64,000 nt of DNA from Streptantibioticus parmotrematis (GCF_019890615.1 NZ_JAINVZ010000003.1:1-64000), one strand, 5' to 3'. Positions 16,964 through 27,199 are shown, counted from the stretch's first letter. Numbers and translations: made by a program. Notes: generated from the sequence alone by a model not told the origin.

Positions 16964-17719
16964 ATGACTTCCGTGGACGCCGTGGTGGCGCGGATGACCG
17001 CGCTGTCGGCGCGACTACCCCCGCACGACGGGGTCGCGGTGTTCAACGCGGTGTACCTGTCGGTGACGCGCGAGCTGAACGGGCGCCTGGGAAGCGGCTT
17101 CTTCCCGCACCCGGGCCGCACCGCCGAGCTTGGCGCCCGGTTCGCGGCGCGCTATCTGCTGGCCGTCGAGGCGGAGGAGGCCGGGAGCCGTCCGCCCGAC
17201 TGCTGGCGCCCGCTGTTCCGGCTGCGCCACCACCGCGACGTCCGCCCGACGCAGTTCGCGCTGGCCGGGATCAACGCCCACGTGGGGCACGACCTGCCGC
17301 TCGCGGTGCTGGACACCTGCGTGGCGCTCGGGGTCGAACCGCCCGCGCTGGAGACCGACTTCGAGCGGGTCGGCGACGTGCTGGAGGCGATCGAGGAGCG
17401 GGTCCGCGAGGAGCTGATGCCGGGGCCTGACCTGCTGGAGCTGGCCGATCCGCTGACCCATCTGCTGGGCTCGTGGAGCCTGGAGCGGGCCAGGGACGCG
17501 GCCTGGTCGACGGCGGGCCTGCTGTGGCGGCTGCGCGAACTCCCCGTGGTGTACGAGGAGTTCGCGCGGCGTCTGGACGCGGGCGTGGGCCTGGTGGGCC
17601 GCTGCCTGCTGACCCCGTTGCCGTACGGACCGGACCGGGGGCCGGTCGTCCCCGGGCGGCTGCCGTATCCGATCTCCCGTCAGTCCTCCGGGAGTTCGAC
17701 CGGGGCGATCTCGTCGTAG
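16964..17719 (+). CDS. DUF5995 family protein
   Basis: This 251-aa protein belongs to a family of unknown function found in Streptomyces and relatives. Recognisable segments are FNAVYLSVTREL near the N-terminus and a histidine-rich core RLRHHRDV followed by LAGINAHVGHDL, suggestive of a metal or haem site, though that is speculation. The protein is helical with no signal peptide. A CAGTCT hexamer at 16952-16957 is 6 nt from the ATG, so the transcript could be leaderless. Its last 40 nt overlap the 3' end of the convergent davB-like gene. Confidence 0.72.
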   Translation: MTSVDAVVARMTALSARLPPHDGVAVFNAVYLSVTRELNGRLGSGFFPHPGRTAELGARFAARYLLAVEAEEAGSRPPDCWRPLFRLRHHRDVRPTQFALAGINAHVGHDLPLAVLDTCVALGVEPPALETDFERVGDVLEAIEERVREELMPGPDLLELADPLTHLLGSWSLERARDAAWSTAGLLWRLRELPVVYEEFARRLDAGVGLVGRCLLTPLPYGPDRGPVVPGRLPYPISRQSSGSSTGAISS

Positions 17720-19380
17720 ACGTCGCCGGGGCCGGGGTTGGACGGGTCGGTGGCGCCGCCGAGGTGGTGCATGACGCCCCACACGGCGTTGAGCGCGGTC
17801 TGCACGGCGCCCTCGGCCCAGCCCGCGGTCCAGGAGATGTCGTCGCCGGCGAGGAAGATGCCGCGCTTGTCCTGCGGCAGCCGGTCCTGCATGAAGTGGG
17901 TGAACAGCCGCCGCTGGTAGCGGTAGTGGCCCGGCAGATTGGCCTTGAACGCGCCCATGAAGTAGGGCTCGTCCTCCCAGGAGATGGTGACCGGGTTGCC
18001 GATGACGTGCTTGCGGATGTCGACCTTGGGATAGATCTCGCCGAGCGACTTGAGCATGACCTCCAGCCGCTCGTTGGGGCTCAGCGGCAGCCACTTGAGG
18101 CTGTCGTCGCACCACGTGTACGACAGGCAGATCACGGCGGGCTTGTCCGGGCCGTCGTCCAGCAGGTAGGTGCCGCGGGTCATGCGGTCGGTGAGCGTCA
18201 TGCTCATGGTGTCGCGCCCGGTCTCCGGGTCCGGGTCCAGCCAGAACGGCCGGTCCACGGGCACGAAGAGCTTGGAGGACTCCATGTAGTGGGTGCGCTC
18301 GATGGCCGTCCAGTGGTCGATCGGGAAGAGCGCGTCGTCGCAGTCGATCTTCGACAGCAGCATCCAGCTCTGCGCGGTGAACACGACCGCCTTGTACGAG
18401 CGGATGTCGCCGGAGGCGTCGGTGACGGTGGTGCGGTTGCCCGCGGTGCGGTGCAGCCGGGTCACCGCCGGGCGCGGGGTGCCGCCGTGCAGCGAGGCGA
18501 GCGAGGTGCCGGGCGCCCAGTGCACCAGCTTGGCGGGTTCCTCCTCCCACAGCCGCAGCGGCAGTTGCTGGCTGCCGCCGACGATGCCGCGGTGGTCGTC
18601 GTCCGCGCCGGTGTAGACGACGCGCAGGATCTCCAGGATGGAGTTGGGGAAGTCGGTGTCCCAGCCGCCGGTGCCGAAGCCGACCTGGCCGAAGATCTCC
18701 CGGTGGCGGAAGCTCTTGAAGGACGGGGAGTCGCACAGGAAGCCGTAGAAGGTCTGGTTGTCGAGCCGGTCGACCAGCTCCGCCCAGATCTCGCGGATCG
18801 TGGCCACGTCGCGCTCACGGATGGCGCGCTGCATCTCGGAGAAGCGGGCGCCGTCCTCCAGGCAGGCGTTCCAGGCGTCCATCACCTGGTGGTAGACCGC
18901 GGGCAGGTCGTCCAGGGTGCGGGCGTAGTGCGACTCGCCCTTGAGGTCGACGACCGTCGAGGGGGTCTCGGGCGCCAGCGGGTTGGGGAACGCCTTGGTG
19001 GTCAGGCCCACCCGGTCCACGTAGTGCTGGAACGCGGTCGAGCACGGCGGGAAGCGCATCGCGCCCATCTCGGCGGTCAGGCTCTCGTCGCAGCCGTCGA
19101 AGCCCTCGGTGCGCAGCCGTCCGCCGATCCGGTCGGCCTCGTAGACGACGGGCTTGAGGCCCATCTTCATCAGCTCGTACGCGGCGACGATGCCGGACAG
19201 GCCGCCGCCGATGACCGCCACCTCGGTGCCGTGCTCGGTCGCCGGGACGGAGCCGAGCCCGGCCGGGTGGGCCAGGTAGTCGTCGTAGGCGTAGGGGAAG
19301 TCCGGGCCGAACATGGTGACCGGCCGGGCCACGGGCTGCTCCTGCTCGTCGTGGACGGCGGTGGGCACGGTGGAGGTCAT
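17680..19380 (-). CDS. davB: FAD-dependent amino-acid 2-monooxygenase, DavB (lysine)-like
   Basis: This 566-aa flavoprotein of the amine-oxidase superfamily is predicted to decarboxylate and oxygenate an L-amino acid to the amide one carbon shorter. An FGPDFPYAYDD start, the FAD dinucleotide motif VAVIGGGLSGI (about residues 54-64), AEMGAMRFP and the C-terminal FAD motif IFLAGDDISWTAGWAEGAVQ match, from memory, the whole length of Pseudomonas DavB, which turns lysine into 5-aminovaleramide. The upstream gene encodes a DavA-like amidase that would take the next step. Tryptophan and phenylalanine 2-monooxygenases are in the same family, so the substrate is inferred. The ATG at 19380 has AAGGAG about 11 nt upstream. 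Convergent 40-nt overlap with the DUF5995 gene. Confidence 0.78.
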   Translation of the reverse strand: MTSTVPTAVHDEQEQPVARPVTMFGPDFPYAYDDYLAHPAGLGSVPATEHGTEVAVIGGGLSGIVAAYELMKMGLKPVVYEADRIGGRLRTEGFDGCDESLTAEMGAMRFPPCSTAFQHYVDRVGLTTKAFPNPLAPETPSTVVDLKGESHYARTLDDLPAVYHQVMDAWNACLEDGARFSEMQRAIRERDVATIREIWAELVDRLDNQTFYGFLCDSPSFKSFRHREIFGQVGFGTGGWDTDFPNSILEILRVVYTGADDDHRGIVGGSQQLPLRLWEEEPAKLVHWAPGTSLASLHGGTPRPAVTRLHRTAGNRTTVTDASGDIRSYKAVVFTAQSWMLLSKIDCDDALFPIDHWTAIERTHYMESSKLFVPVDRPFWLDPDPETGRDTMSMTLTDRMTRGTYLLDDGPDKPAVICLSYTWCDDSLKWLPLSPNERLEVMLKSLGEIYPKVDIRKHVIGNPVTISWEDEPYFMGAFKANLPGHYRYQRRLFTHFMQDRLPQDKRGIFLAGDDISWTAGWAEGAVQTALNAVWGVMHHLGGATDPSNPGPGDVYDEIAPVELPED

Positions 19381-19462
19381 GGGCGTGGTTCTCCTTGGAG
19401 CGGGCGGTACGTGAAGGCGCGGCGGCGGACCGGGACCGGGCGGCGGGACTCCGGCCAGGGGC

Positions 19463-20266
19463 TCAGGTGAGCGGCCCGTACAGCTCCGGGCGGCGGTCGA
19501 GCAGGTAGGGCAGTTCCTCGCGGGAGGCGGCGAGCAGGGCCGGGTCGACGTCGGCGAGGACCAGGTCCTCCCCGGTCCCGGCACGCGCCCGTACGACGCC
19601 ATCGGGACCGGCGAGGCAGCTGAGCCCGGTGAAGTGGAACTCGCCCTCGGCGCCGCAGCGGTTGGCGTAGGCCACGTACAGCTGGCTTTCGTACGCGCGG
19701 GCCGGGACGAGGGTCTGGGGGACGAACTCGAAGGGACGCATCAGGGCGGTGGGCACGACCAGCAGGTCGGTGCCGGCCAGCGCGTGCGCCCGCACGGTCT
19801 CGGGGAACTCGACGTCGTAGCAGATCAGCAGGCCCACGATGAGCCCGCCGAGGTCGGCCTGGACGACGGCGGTGTCGCCCGCGGTGAAGTGGGCGGCCTC
19901 GAAGTCGCCGAACAGGTGGGTCTTGCGGTAGTCGGCGAGGACGGCACCGTCCGGGCCGGTCAGCCGCACCGAGTTGAAGACCGCGTCGCCCGCGCGCTCG
20001 GGGTAGCCGTGGGCGATGGCGATCCGGTGCGCGGCGGCGATCTCGCGGACCCGGTGGGCGGAGGGGCCGTCGGCGGTCTCGGCGCGGTCGGCCACCGCGT
20101 CGCCGATCGCGTAGCCGGTGAGGTACATCTCGGCGGTGACCAGCAGTCCGGCTCCCCCGGCGGCGGCACGGCGGGCGGCGTCGTCCAGCGCGGCGAGGCT
20201 GTCGGCGGCGGACGCCGGAACGCCCGCGGGGCCCTGGTACAGCGCGATGCGCAGCGGCGGCGTCAT
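19463..20266 (-). CDS. davA: Nitrilase-family amidase, DavA (5-aminovaleramidase)-like
   Basis: This 267-aa carbon-nitrogen hydrolase has the Glu-Lys-Cys catalytic set at E46 (TAEMYLTGY), K115 (YRKTHLFG) and C149 (LLICYDVEFPE). Its start RIALYQGP and overall length match DavA-type amidases, which hydrolyse 5-aminovaleramide to 5-aminovalerate and ammonia. Its place immediately before a DavB-like monooxygenase and after an Lrp/AsnC regulator supports an amino-acid degradation role. GAGG lies 5 nt before the ATG. Direct repeats in the upstream gap are probable regulator sites. If the monooxygenase acts on an aromatic amino acid, this enzyme would hydrolyse the matching arylacetamide instead. 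Confidence 0.78.
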   Translation of the reverse strand: MTPPLRIALYQGPAGVPASAADSLAALDDAARRAAAGGAGLLVTAEMYLTGYAIGDAVADRAETADGPSAHRVREIAAAHRIAIAHGYPERAGDAVFNSVRLTGPDGAVLADYRKTHLFGDFEAAHFTAGDTAVVQADLGGLIVGLLICYDVEFPETVRAHALAGTDLLVVPTALMRPFEFVPQTLVPARAYESQLYVAYANRCGAEGEFHFTGLSCLAGPDGVVRARAGTGEDLVLADVDPALLAASREELPYLLDRRPELYGPLT

Positions 20267-20367
20267 GGAACCTCGTCATGTCGAATGCCGGTCGGTGGAG
20301 CGGGATCGATACGACGGTACGGGCGCGCACCGGACGCCAACAAGGCCGTCCCGTTGCGCGTGGACGG

Positions 20368-20411
20368 GCGATTCGTTGCGTCTTCACCCACTGGAGCGGC
20401 GATTCGTTGCG
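20368..20411 (-). repeat. Two perfect 13-bp direct repeats, 31 bp apart
   Basis: GCGATTCGTTGCG occurs at 20368-20380 and 20399-20411, exactly 31 bp apart (about three helical turns), and a partial copy CGTTGCG lies at 20352-20358. They sit in the gap between the Lrp/AsnC gene and davA. The phasing suggests a protein binding on one DNA face, most simply the neighbouring regulator. Confidence 0.6.
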
Positions 20412-20451
20412 CGCGGGCGGAACGCGAGCTGTCGACAGCCCGACGAAGCGG

Positions 20452-20907
20452 TTACGCGGGCGCGCCCGCGCCGTACCTGCGCAGCAGCGGGGACAGGACC
20501 AGGACGGACTTGGTGCGCTCGACGAAGGGCTCGCCCGCGATCCGTTCCAGGACGCGTTCGAAGTGCCGCACGTCCTCGGCGTAGATCTGCACCACGGCGT
20601 CGGCCTCGCCGGTCACCGTGGACGCGGCCGCCACCTCCGGGTAGCGCTCCAGGCCGCGCTTGATCGCCTCGGGCGAGGTCTTGTGGCGGCAGTAGATCTC
20701 GACGAACGCCTCCGTCTCCCAGCCGAGCGCGGCGGGGTCGACGCGGACGGTGAAGCCGGTGATCGCGCCGGTGGCCAGCAGCCGGTCGACGCGGCGTTTG
20801 ACGGCGGGGGCGGACAGCCCGACCTCGGCGCCGATGTCCGCGTAGGAGCGGCGGGCGTCCTCGGCGAGGGCGTGCACGATGCGTTCGTCGAGATCGTTCA
20901 GGGACAC
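20452..20907 (-). CDS. Lrp/AsnC family transcriptional regulator
   Basis: This 151-aa regulator has an N-terminal helix-turn-helix (about residues 1-55, SYADIGAEVGLSAPAVKRRV) and a C-terminal RAM/ACT-like ligand-binding domain (about 65-140) that usually senses an amino acid and drives octamer assembly. It lies 10 nt after the permease gene and before davA-davB, so it most likely controls this operon in response to the transported amino acid. GTG start; the ribosome binding site is weak, consistent with coupling to the permease stop. Whether it activates or represses cannot be told. Confidence 0.9.
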   Translation of the reverse strand: MSLNDLDERIVHALAEDARRSYADIGAEVGLSAPAVKRRVDRLLATGAITGFTVRVDPAALGWETEAFVEIYCRHKTSPEAIKRGLERYPEVAAASTVTGEADAVVQIYAEDVRHFERVLERIAGEPFVERTKSVLVLSPLLRRYGAGAPA

Positions 20908-20917
20908 GGCGGGCGGT

Positions 20918-22435
20918 TCACTTCTCCGGTTCGGGGCGGGCGAGCCGGGAGCGGCGCAGCCCGTAGGCGAAGTAGATCACGAGGCCCACGGCCATCCATC
21001 CGCAGAACACCATCCAGGTGGTGAACTCCAGGCTCGTCATCATCCACAGGCACAGCCCGAAGCCGATCAGCGGCGTGACCGGGCTGAACGGCGTGCGGAA
21101 CGACCGCTTCAGCTCAGGCCGCCTGCGGCGCAGCACCAGCACGGCGAGGTTGACCAGCGCGAACGCGAACAGAGTGCCGATGCTGGTCGCGTCGGCGAGC
21201 TGGCCGAGCGGCACGACGGCGGCCAGCACCCCGCAGAACAGCGAGACGATCACGGTGTTGGCGCGCGGCACGCCGGTGCGGGCGTGGACGGTGGAGAAGA
21301 CCTTGGGCATCAGGCCGTCGCGGGACATCGCGAACAGGATGCGGGTCTGCCCGTACAGCACGGTCAGCACGACGCTGGCGATCGCGACGACCGCACCGAG
21401 GGCCAGCAGCACGGCCCAGAAGCCCTGTCCCGTGACCTGCTGCATGATCGTGGAGAGCGTGGCGTCGACGTCGCCGAACGCCTTCCACGGCATCGCGCCG
21501 ACCGCGACGAGCGCGACCAGGCAGTACAGCACGGTGACGATCAGCAGCGAGAGCATGATGGCGCGCGGCAGGTCGCGCTGCGGGTTCTTCGCCTCCTCAC
21601 CGGCCGTGGAGGCGGCGTCGAAGCCGATGTAGGAGAAGAACAGGGTGGCGCCCGCCGCGCTGACCCCGCCGACGCCCAGCGGCATGAAGGGCGCGTAGTT
21701 GCCGGACTTGATGCCGGTGAAGGCGACCGCGCAGAACAGCAGCAGGGAGACGATCTTCACCGCGACCATGACGGTGTTGGCCCGGGCGCTCTCCTTGGCG
21801 CCGCCGAGCAGGAAGCCCATGGCGAGCAGCACGACCAGCAGCGCGGGGACGTTGACGATGCCGCCGCCGCCCGGCGGGGCGGACAGCGCGGCGGGCAGGG
21901 TGACGCCGAGGGTGCCGTGCAGCAGTTCGTTGAGGTACTGGCCCCAGCCGACCGCGACCGCGGCGACCGAGACGCCGTACTCCAGGATCAGGCACCAGCC
22001 GCAGATCCAGGCGACCAGCTCGCCGAGGGTGGCGTACGCGTAGGAGTAGGAGGATCCGGCGACCGGGATGGTGCCGGCCAGTTCCGCGTAGGACAGGGCG
22101 GAGAACAGCGCGGTGAAGCCCGCGATGACGAAGGAGATCACGACGGCGGGCCCGGCCTTGGGGACCGCCTCGCCGAGCACCACGAAGATGCCGGTGCCGA
22201 GGGTGGCGCCGATGCTGATCATGGTGAGCTGCCACATGCCCAGCGAGCGCCGCAGCGTGCCACCGGTGCCGGTGCCGCCCTCGGCGACCAGCCGCTCGAC
22301 GGGCTTGCGGCGGGCCAGCGCGGCGCCCAGGCCCGCGCGGGCCGGTGCGGCGGGTGCCGTCGCCTGCTTCGCCGGCCGCGTGCCGGTATTCACCACTGAC
22401 CTCCATCGGGATGCGGACGCGGTCTGCATACTCAT
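20918..22435 (-). CDS. APC-family (CAT-like) amino-acid permease
   Basis: This 505-aa membrane protein has about 12-13 hydrophobic segments after an unusually long, Ala/Arg-rich cytoplasmic N-terminus (about 60 residues). The first helix motif SIGATLGTGIFVVLG and the later SYIGFDAASTAGEEAKNPQRD are typical of the cationic amino-acid transporter branch of the APC superfamily. That fits lysine or arginine import for the catabolic genes downstream. The start at 22435 lies 2 nt from a perfect palindrome; the nearby ATG two codons later is an alternative. It is probably the first gene of the permease-lrp-davA-davB operon. Confidence 0.85.
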   Translation of the reverse strand: MSMQTASASRWRSVVNTGTRPAKQATAPAAPARAGLGAALARRKPVERLVAEGGTGTGGTLRRSLGMWQLTMISIGATLGTGIFVVLGEAVPKAGPAVVISFVIAGFTALFSALSYAELAGTIPVAGSSYSYAYATLGELVAWICGWCLILEYGVSVAAVAVGWGQYLNELLHGTLGVTLPAALSAPPGGGGIVNVPALLVVLLAMGFLLGGAKESARANTVMVAVKIVSLLLFCAVAFTGIKSGNYAPFMPLGVGGVSAAGATLFFSYIGFDAASTAGEEAKNPQRDLPRAIMLSLLIVTVLYCLVALVAVGAMPWKAFGDVDATLSTIMQQVTGQGFWAVLLALGAVVAIASVVLTVLYGQTRILFAMSRDGLMPKVFSTVHARTGVPRANTVIVSLFCGVLAAVVPLGQLADATSIGTLFAFALVNLAVLVLRRRRPELKRSFRTPFSPVTPLIGFGLCLWMMTSLEFTTWMVFCGWMAVGLVIYFAYGLRRSRLARPEPEK

Positions 22436-22437
22436 GC

Positions 22438-22477
22438 GGAACCGCAGGTACCTATGCTAAACGGTACCTGCGGTTCC
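22438..22477 (-). promoter_or_regulatory. Perfect 15-bp inverted repeat over the permease promoter or terminator
   Basis: Arms 22438-22452 and 22463-22477 are exact inverted repeats around a 10-nt centre. On the minus strand the centre contains TAGCAT, a TANNNT -10 candidate, and the permease ATG follows 2 nt after the second arm. It could therefore be a repressor operator placed on the promoter. The alternative is a factor-independent terminator for guaB1, whose stop is 55 nt upstream, but there is no T run. Confidence 0.6.
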
Positions 22478-22531
22478 CTGCCCGTATGAGGTTGTGGCCT
22501 GCGTCTCAGAGGGCGGACACCCTCTGCTGCC

Positions 22532-24115
<1,584 letters not shown>

Positions 24116-24193
24116 TCACGACGGAGAGACAATCGAAGCAGGCGTCCTCCGGCCAGACGTGACCGGCCGGGCCCTCGGACCCCGGGAGGGGAT

Positions 24194-25096
24194 ATGAACC
24201 GCACGCGCTTTGCCCCGGACCGGGGGCTGTCCAGTCGCATGGTCGTCACCATGTTTCTCATCGGCCTGCTCTACGTGGTCTTCGTGGGCGCGCTCCTCGC
24301 GCTGCTGCGCGGCGCCTGGCCGATCATCCTGATCATCGCGGGCGGCCTGTTCATCGCGCAGTTCTGGTTCAGCGACAAGATCGCCGCGTTCAGCATGGGC
24401 GCCCGGGAGGTCACTCCTGAGGAGTTCCCGCAGCTGCACGGCGTCGTCGACCGGCTCTGCGCGCTGGCCGACATGCCCAAGCCGCGGGTCGCGGTCGCCG
24501 ACAGCGACGTGCCCAACGCCTTCGCCACCGGCCGCAACGCCGACAAGGCCATCGTCTGCGCCACCACCGGCCTGCTGCGCCGGCTGGAGCCGGAGGAGCT
24601 GGAGGGCGTGCTCGCCCACGAGCTGTCCCACGTGGCGCACAAGGACGTCGCGGTCATGACGATCGCCTCGTTCCTCGGCGTGCTGGCCGGGATCATCACC
24701 CGCATCGGTCTGTGGGGCGGCTTCCGCTCCCGGGGCAACAACCAGAACGCGGCCATCGTCGCCCTGCTGATCCCACTGGTCAGCGCGGTGGTCTACGCGA
24801 TCAGCTTCCTGCTGACCCGGATGCTGTCGCGGTACCGCGAGCTGTCCGCCGACCGCTCGGCCGCCCAGCTGACCGGCCGCCCGTCCGCGCTGGCCTCGGC
24901 GCTGACCAAGGTGAGCGGCACGATGGCCCGCATCCCGACGGAGGACCTGCGCAAGGCGGAGCCGTTCAACGCCTTCTACTTCGCGCCGGCCATCGCCTCC
25001 AAGGAGAGCCTGTCCAACCTGCTGTCCACCCACCCGACGCTGGAGCAGCGCCTGGAGCAGCTGGGCCGGATCTCCACCGAACTGAACGAGGCCTGA
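24194..25096 (+). CDS. htpX: Zinc metalloprotease HtpX
   Basis: HtpX is a membrane-embedded M48 protease that degrades misfolded membrane proteins. The 300-aa protein has N-terminal transmembrane segments (about residues 15-60), the zinc motif HELSH at 142-146 with the catalytic glutamate, and two further hydrophobic segments (about 155-215) followed by an ELSADRSA segment carrying the third ligand. The ATG has GGGAGGGG just upstream. The next gene encodes a PspAB-like protein, a common actinobacterial pairing that suggests a role in envelope stress. It is divergent from guaB1. Confidence 0.95.
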   Translation: MNRTRFAPDRGLSSRMVVTMFLIGLLYVVFVGALLALLRGAWPIILIIAGGLFIAQFWFSDKIAAFSMGAREVTPEEFPQLHGVVDRLCALADMPKPRVAVADSDVPNAFATGRNADKAIVCATTGLLRRLEPEELEGVLAHELSHVAHKDVAVMTIASFLGVLAGIITRIGLWGGFRSRGNNQNAAIVALLIPLVSAVVYAISFLLTRMLSRYRELSADRSAAQLTGRPSALASALTKVSGTMARIPTEDLRKAEPFNAFYFAPAIASKESLSNLLSTHPTLEQRLEQLGRISTELNEA

Positions 25097-25115
25097 GCCC
25101 CGGTCCACCGCCTCG

Positions 25116-25143
25116 CGGCCCGGGTCCTGGGGTACCCGGGCCG
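25116..25143 (+). terminator. Hairpin after htpX
   Basis: A 10-bp GC stem (25116-25125 with 25134-25143) closes an 8-nt loop about 20 nt after the htpX stop. There is no T run. It may reduce readthrough into pspAB, which has its own ribosome binding site. Confidence 0.5.
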
Positions 25144-25277
25144 GGGCGTGCCGGCGTCGTCGTGGCACCGGCGCCCTGGGCGCCTTCGCCCGGCGGCCGA
25201 CCGCCCCGCCGCTTCCGCGGTCCCTCCCGCCCTTCCCCGTCTCGCCGTCCCCCTCGTTCGCCAAGGAGCTACCGCCC

Positions 25278-25862
25278 GTGGGATTCCTCGACACCCTGCT
25301 CGGTCGCAGCAAGCCGGTACGTCCCGACCTCGACCAGCTCTTCGGACTGCCCTCGGCCGCGGTGACCCTCCAGGCCGCCGCCGGGTTCCAGCCCACCGGT
25401 GAGGGCTCGGTGTGTTTCGCGGCCGTCGAGGGCGGCGCCTTCGCCCAGGCCCGGGAGGAGGTGCAGGGGCTGCTGGACGCGGACGTGGAGACCGGCGGGA
25501 TCCCGGTGGAGTTCCACCAGGACGACTACCACTACACCTGGCTGCTCTCCCGGCACACCCCGGACGACGTGGCGGGCCTCGTCAACGACCTGCACGCGGT
25601 CAACACCATCCTCCAGGACGGCGGCTTCGGCCCGCAGTTGCTGTGTTCGCTGGTGGGATTCCGCAACGCCGAGGGGCAGTCGCTGGCGCTGGTCTACCTC
25701 TACAAGCGCGGCACGTTCTACCCGTTCGCGCCACGCCCGGGCGAGAAGCGGGACAACGCGCTGGAGTTGCAGATCAAGGCGATGGTCGCCAACGACCTGC
25801 GGGTGGAGGACGACCTGAGCCGCTGGTTCCCGGTGTGGGGAGCCCCGGGCATCGCGGACTGA
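25278..25862 (+). CDS. pspAB: PspA-associated protein PspAB
   Basis: This 194-aa soluble protein resembles the actinobacterial PspAB family, named for its association with PspA phage-shock proteins. It begins MGFLDTLLGRSK and contains the conserved YHYTWLLSRH and LYKRGTFYPFAP segments; no catalytic motif is apparent. Its position after htpX supports an envelope-stress function, although pspA itself is not in the window. The GTG at 25278 has AAGGAG about 9 nt upstream. Biochemical role unknown. Confidence 0.82.
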   Translation: MGFLDTLLGRSKPVRPDLDQLFGLPSAAVTLQAAAGFQPTGEGSVCFAAVEGGAFAQAREEVQGLLDADVETGGIPVEFHQDDYHYTWLLSRHTPDDVAGLVNDLHAVNTILQDGGFGPQLLCSLVGFRNAEGQSLALVYLYKRGTFYPFAPRPGEKRDNALELQIKAMVANDLRVEDDLSRWFPVWGAPGIAD

Positions 25863-25954
25863 CGGCCGGTGCACCCGCCGGCAAACTGACTGACGCCCCG
25901 TCAACCACCTCACGCGGCAAGCCTTTTGAAGCCCTGTCAGGTCGGCACGGGGTC

Positions 25955-26971
25955 CTAGGCCTCGCCCGGGTCCGCGCGGTCCAGGGCCGGACGGGAGCCC
26001 GGGGACTGCTGGTCGAGCAGGTGGTCGGCGGCCGCGGTGTCGGTGACCAGGCTGGTGACCAGGCCGGAGCGCAGCACCGCGCCGACCGCGTTGGCCTTGC
26101 GGATGCCACCCGCGATGGCGACCACCTCGGGCACCGCGCGCAGCCGGTCGGCGTCCACGGTGATGCAGCGCTCGCGCAGGTCGCGGCCGACGCGGCGGCC
26201 CTCGGCGTCGAAGAGGTGGGAGGACATCTCGGCGGCCACGCCCAGGTCCGCGTAGTGCTTGCGCTCGGCGTCGGACAGCGCGTCGTACACCGTCGAGACC
26301 CGCGGTTCCCACGAGCCGATGGAGACCACCGCGACGGTGACCTTGTCGAAGTAGCCCATGGCCGCGGCGATCCCGGTCTGCTGGCGCAGCGCGGCGGCGG
26401 TCGCCGCGTCGGGCAGCACCATCGGCGCGTACAACGGGTGTGCCTCCCCGCCGGAGACGGCGGCGGCCCGGCGCACCGCCTCGACCGAGCCGCGTTCCGC
26501 GGTCCCGGCGTCGTACACGCCGGTCAACTGCACGACGGTGCACGGCGGGAGGCGGTCCAGCGCGTTCGCCATGGTGATGATGGAACGGCCCCAGGCCAGC
26601 CCCAGCACGTCGCCCTCGGTGACCAGCTCGCCGAGCAGTCCGGCGGCGACCGCGCCGAGGTTCTCCGGGTCCGGGGAGTCCTGGTCCTGGTCGGCGGGGG
26701 ACTCCACCACGACGGCGTGTCTCAGCCCGTAGCGGGCGCGCAGCGCGTCGGAACGCTCGGCGTCGAGTTCGGCGGGGACGCGGATCTCGATGCGGACCAG
26801 ATCACGCTCCAGCGCCGATTCCAGGACCCGGGCCACCTTGAAGCGGCTGACGCCGAACTCCTCGGCGATCTGGATCTTGGACTTGCCTTCCAGATAGAAC
26901 CGGCGGGCCATCGCTGCCGCCTGCACCATCTCGGCGGGGCCCATGCGGACCGGTGAGCGGCCAGTGGTCAC
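25955..26971 (-). CDS. SorC/DeoR-type sugar-binding transcriptional regulator
   Basis: This 338-aa regulator has an N-terminal helix-turn-helix (about residues 10-55, KSKIQIAEEFGVSRFKVARV) and a C-terminal sugar-phosphate-binding domain (about 70-325) related to sugar-phosphate isomerases. Such proteins control carbohydrate or nucleoside catabolic genes in response to a phosphorylated sugar. The GTG at 26971 has GGGGAGGG about 5 nt upstream. rpe lies upstream on the same strand, but no operon partner reveals the ligand. The upstream gap contains TTGCC and TTGCA half-site-like sequences near 27020-27042 that might be its operator. Confidence 0.85.
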   Translation of the reverse strand: MTTGRSPVRMGPAEMVQAAAMARRFYLEGKSKIQIAEEFGVSRFKVARVLESALERDLVRIEIRVPAELDAERSDALRARYGLRHAVVVESPADQDQDSPDPENLGAVAAGLLGELVTEGDVLGLAWGRSIITMANALDRLPPCTVVQLTGVYDAGTAERGSVEAVRRAAAVSGGEAHPLYAPMVLPDAATAAALRQQTGIAAAMGYFDKVTVAVVSIGSWEPRVSTVYDALSDAERKHYADLGVAAEMSSHLFDAEGRRVGRDLRERCITVDADRLRAVPEVVAIAGGIRKANAVGAVLRSGLVTSLVTDTAAADHLLDQQSPGSRPALDRADPGEA

Positions 26972-27199
26972 GTCACCCTCCCCTGGGGGTCCCCCTGCGG
27001 GCACAGGGGGCTCATCTGATTGCCAACACGCTCATTCTTGCAGATTACGCGGCGTCCTGACCGGTACGACGATGACTACTTCCCGGTCTTTCGCTCCGCC
27101 GCCCTCCTCAACATACGGGAACGGCGCCTCCCCGGCTCGGGCCCGCGAGCCCGCTTACCCGGCTGTGCCCCCGTGCGCCGTCCGCTGTTCAGCGAGGGT

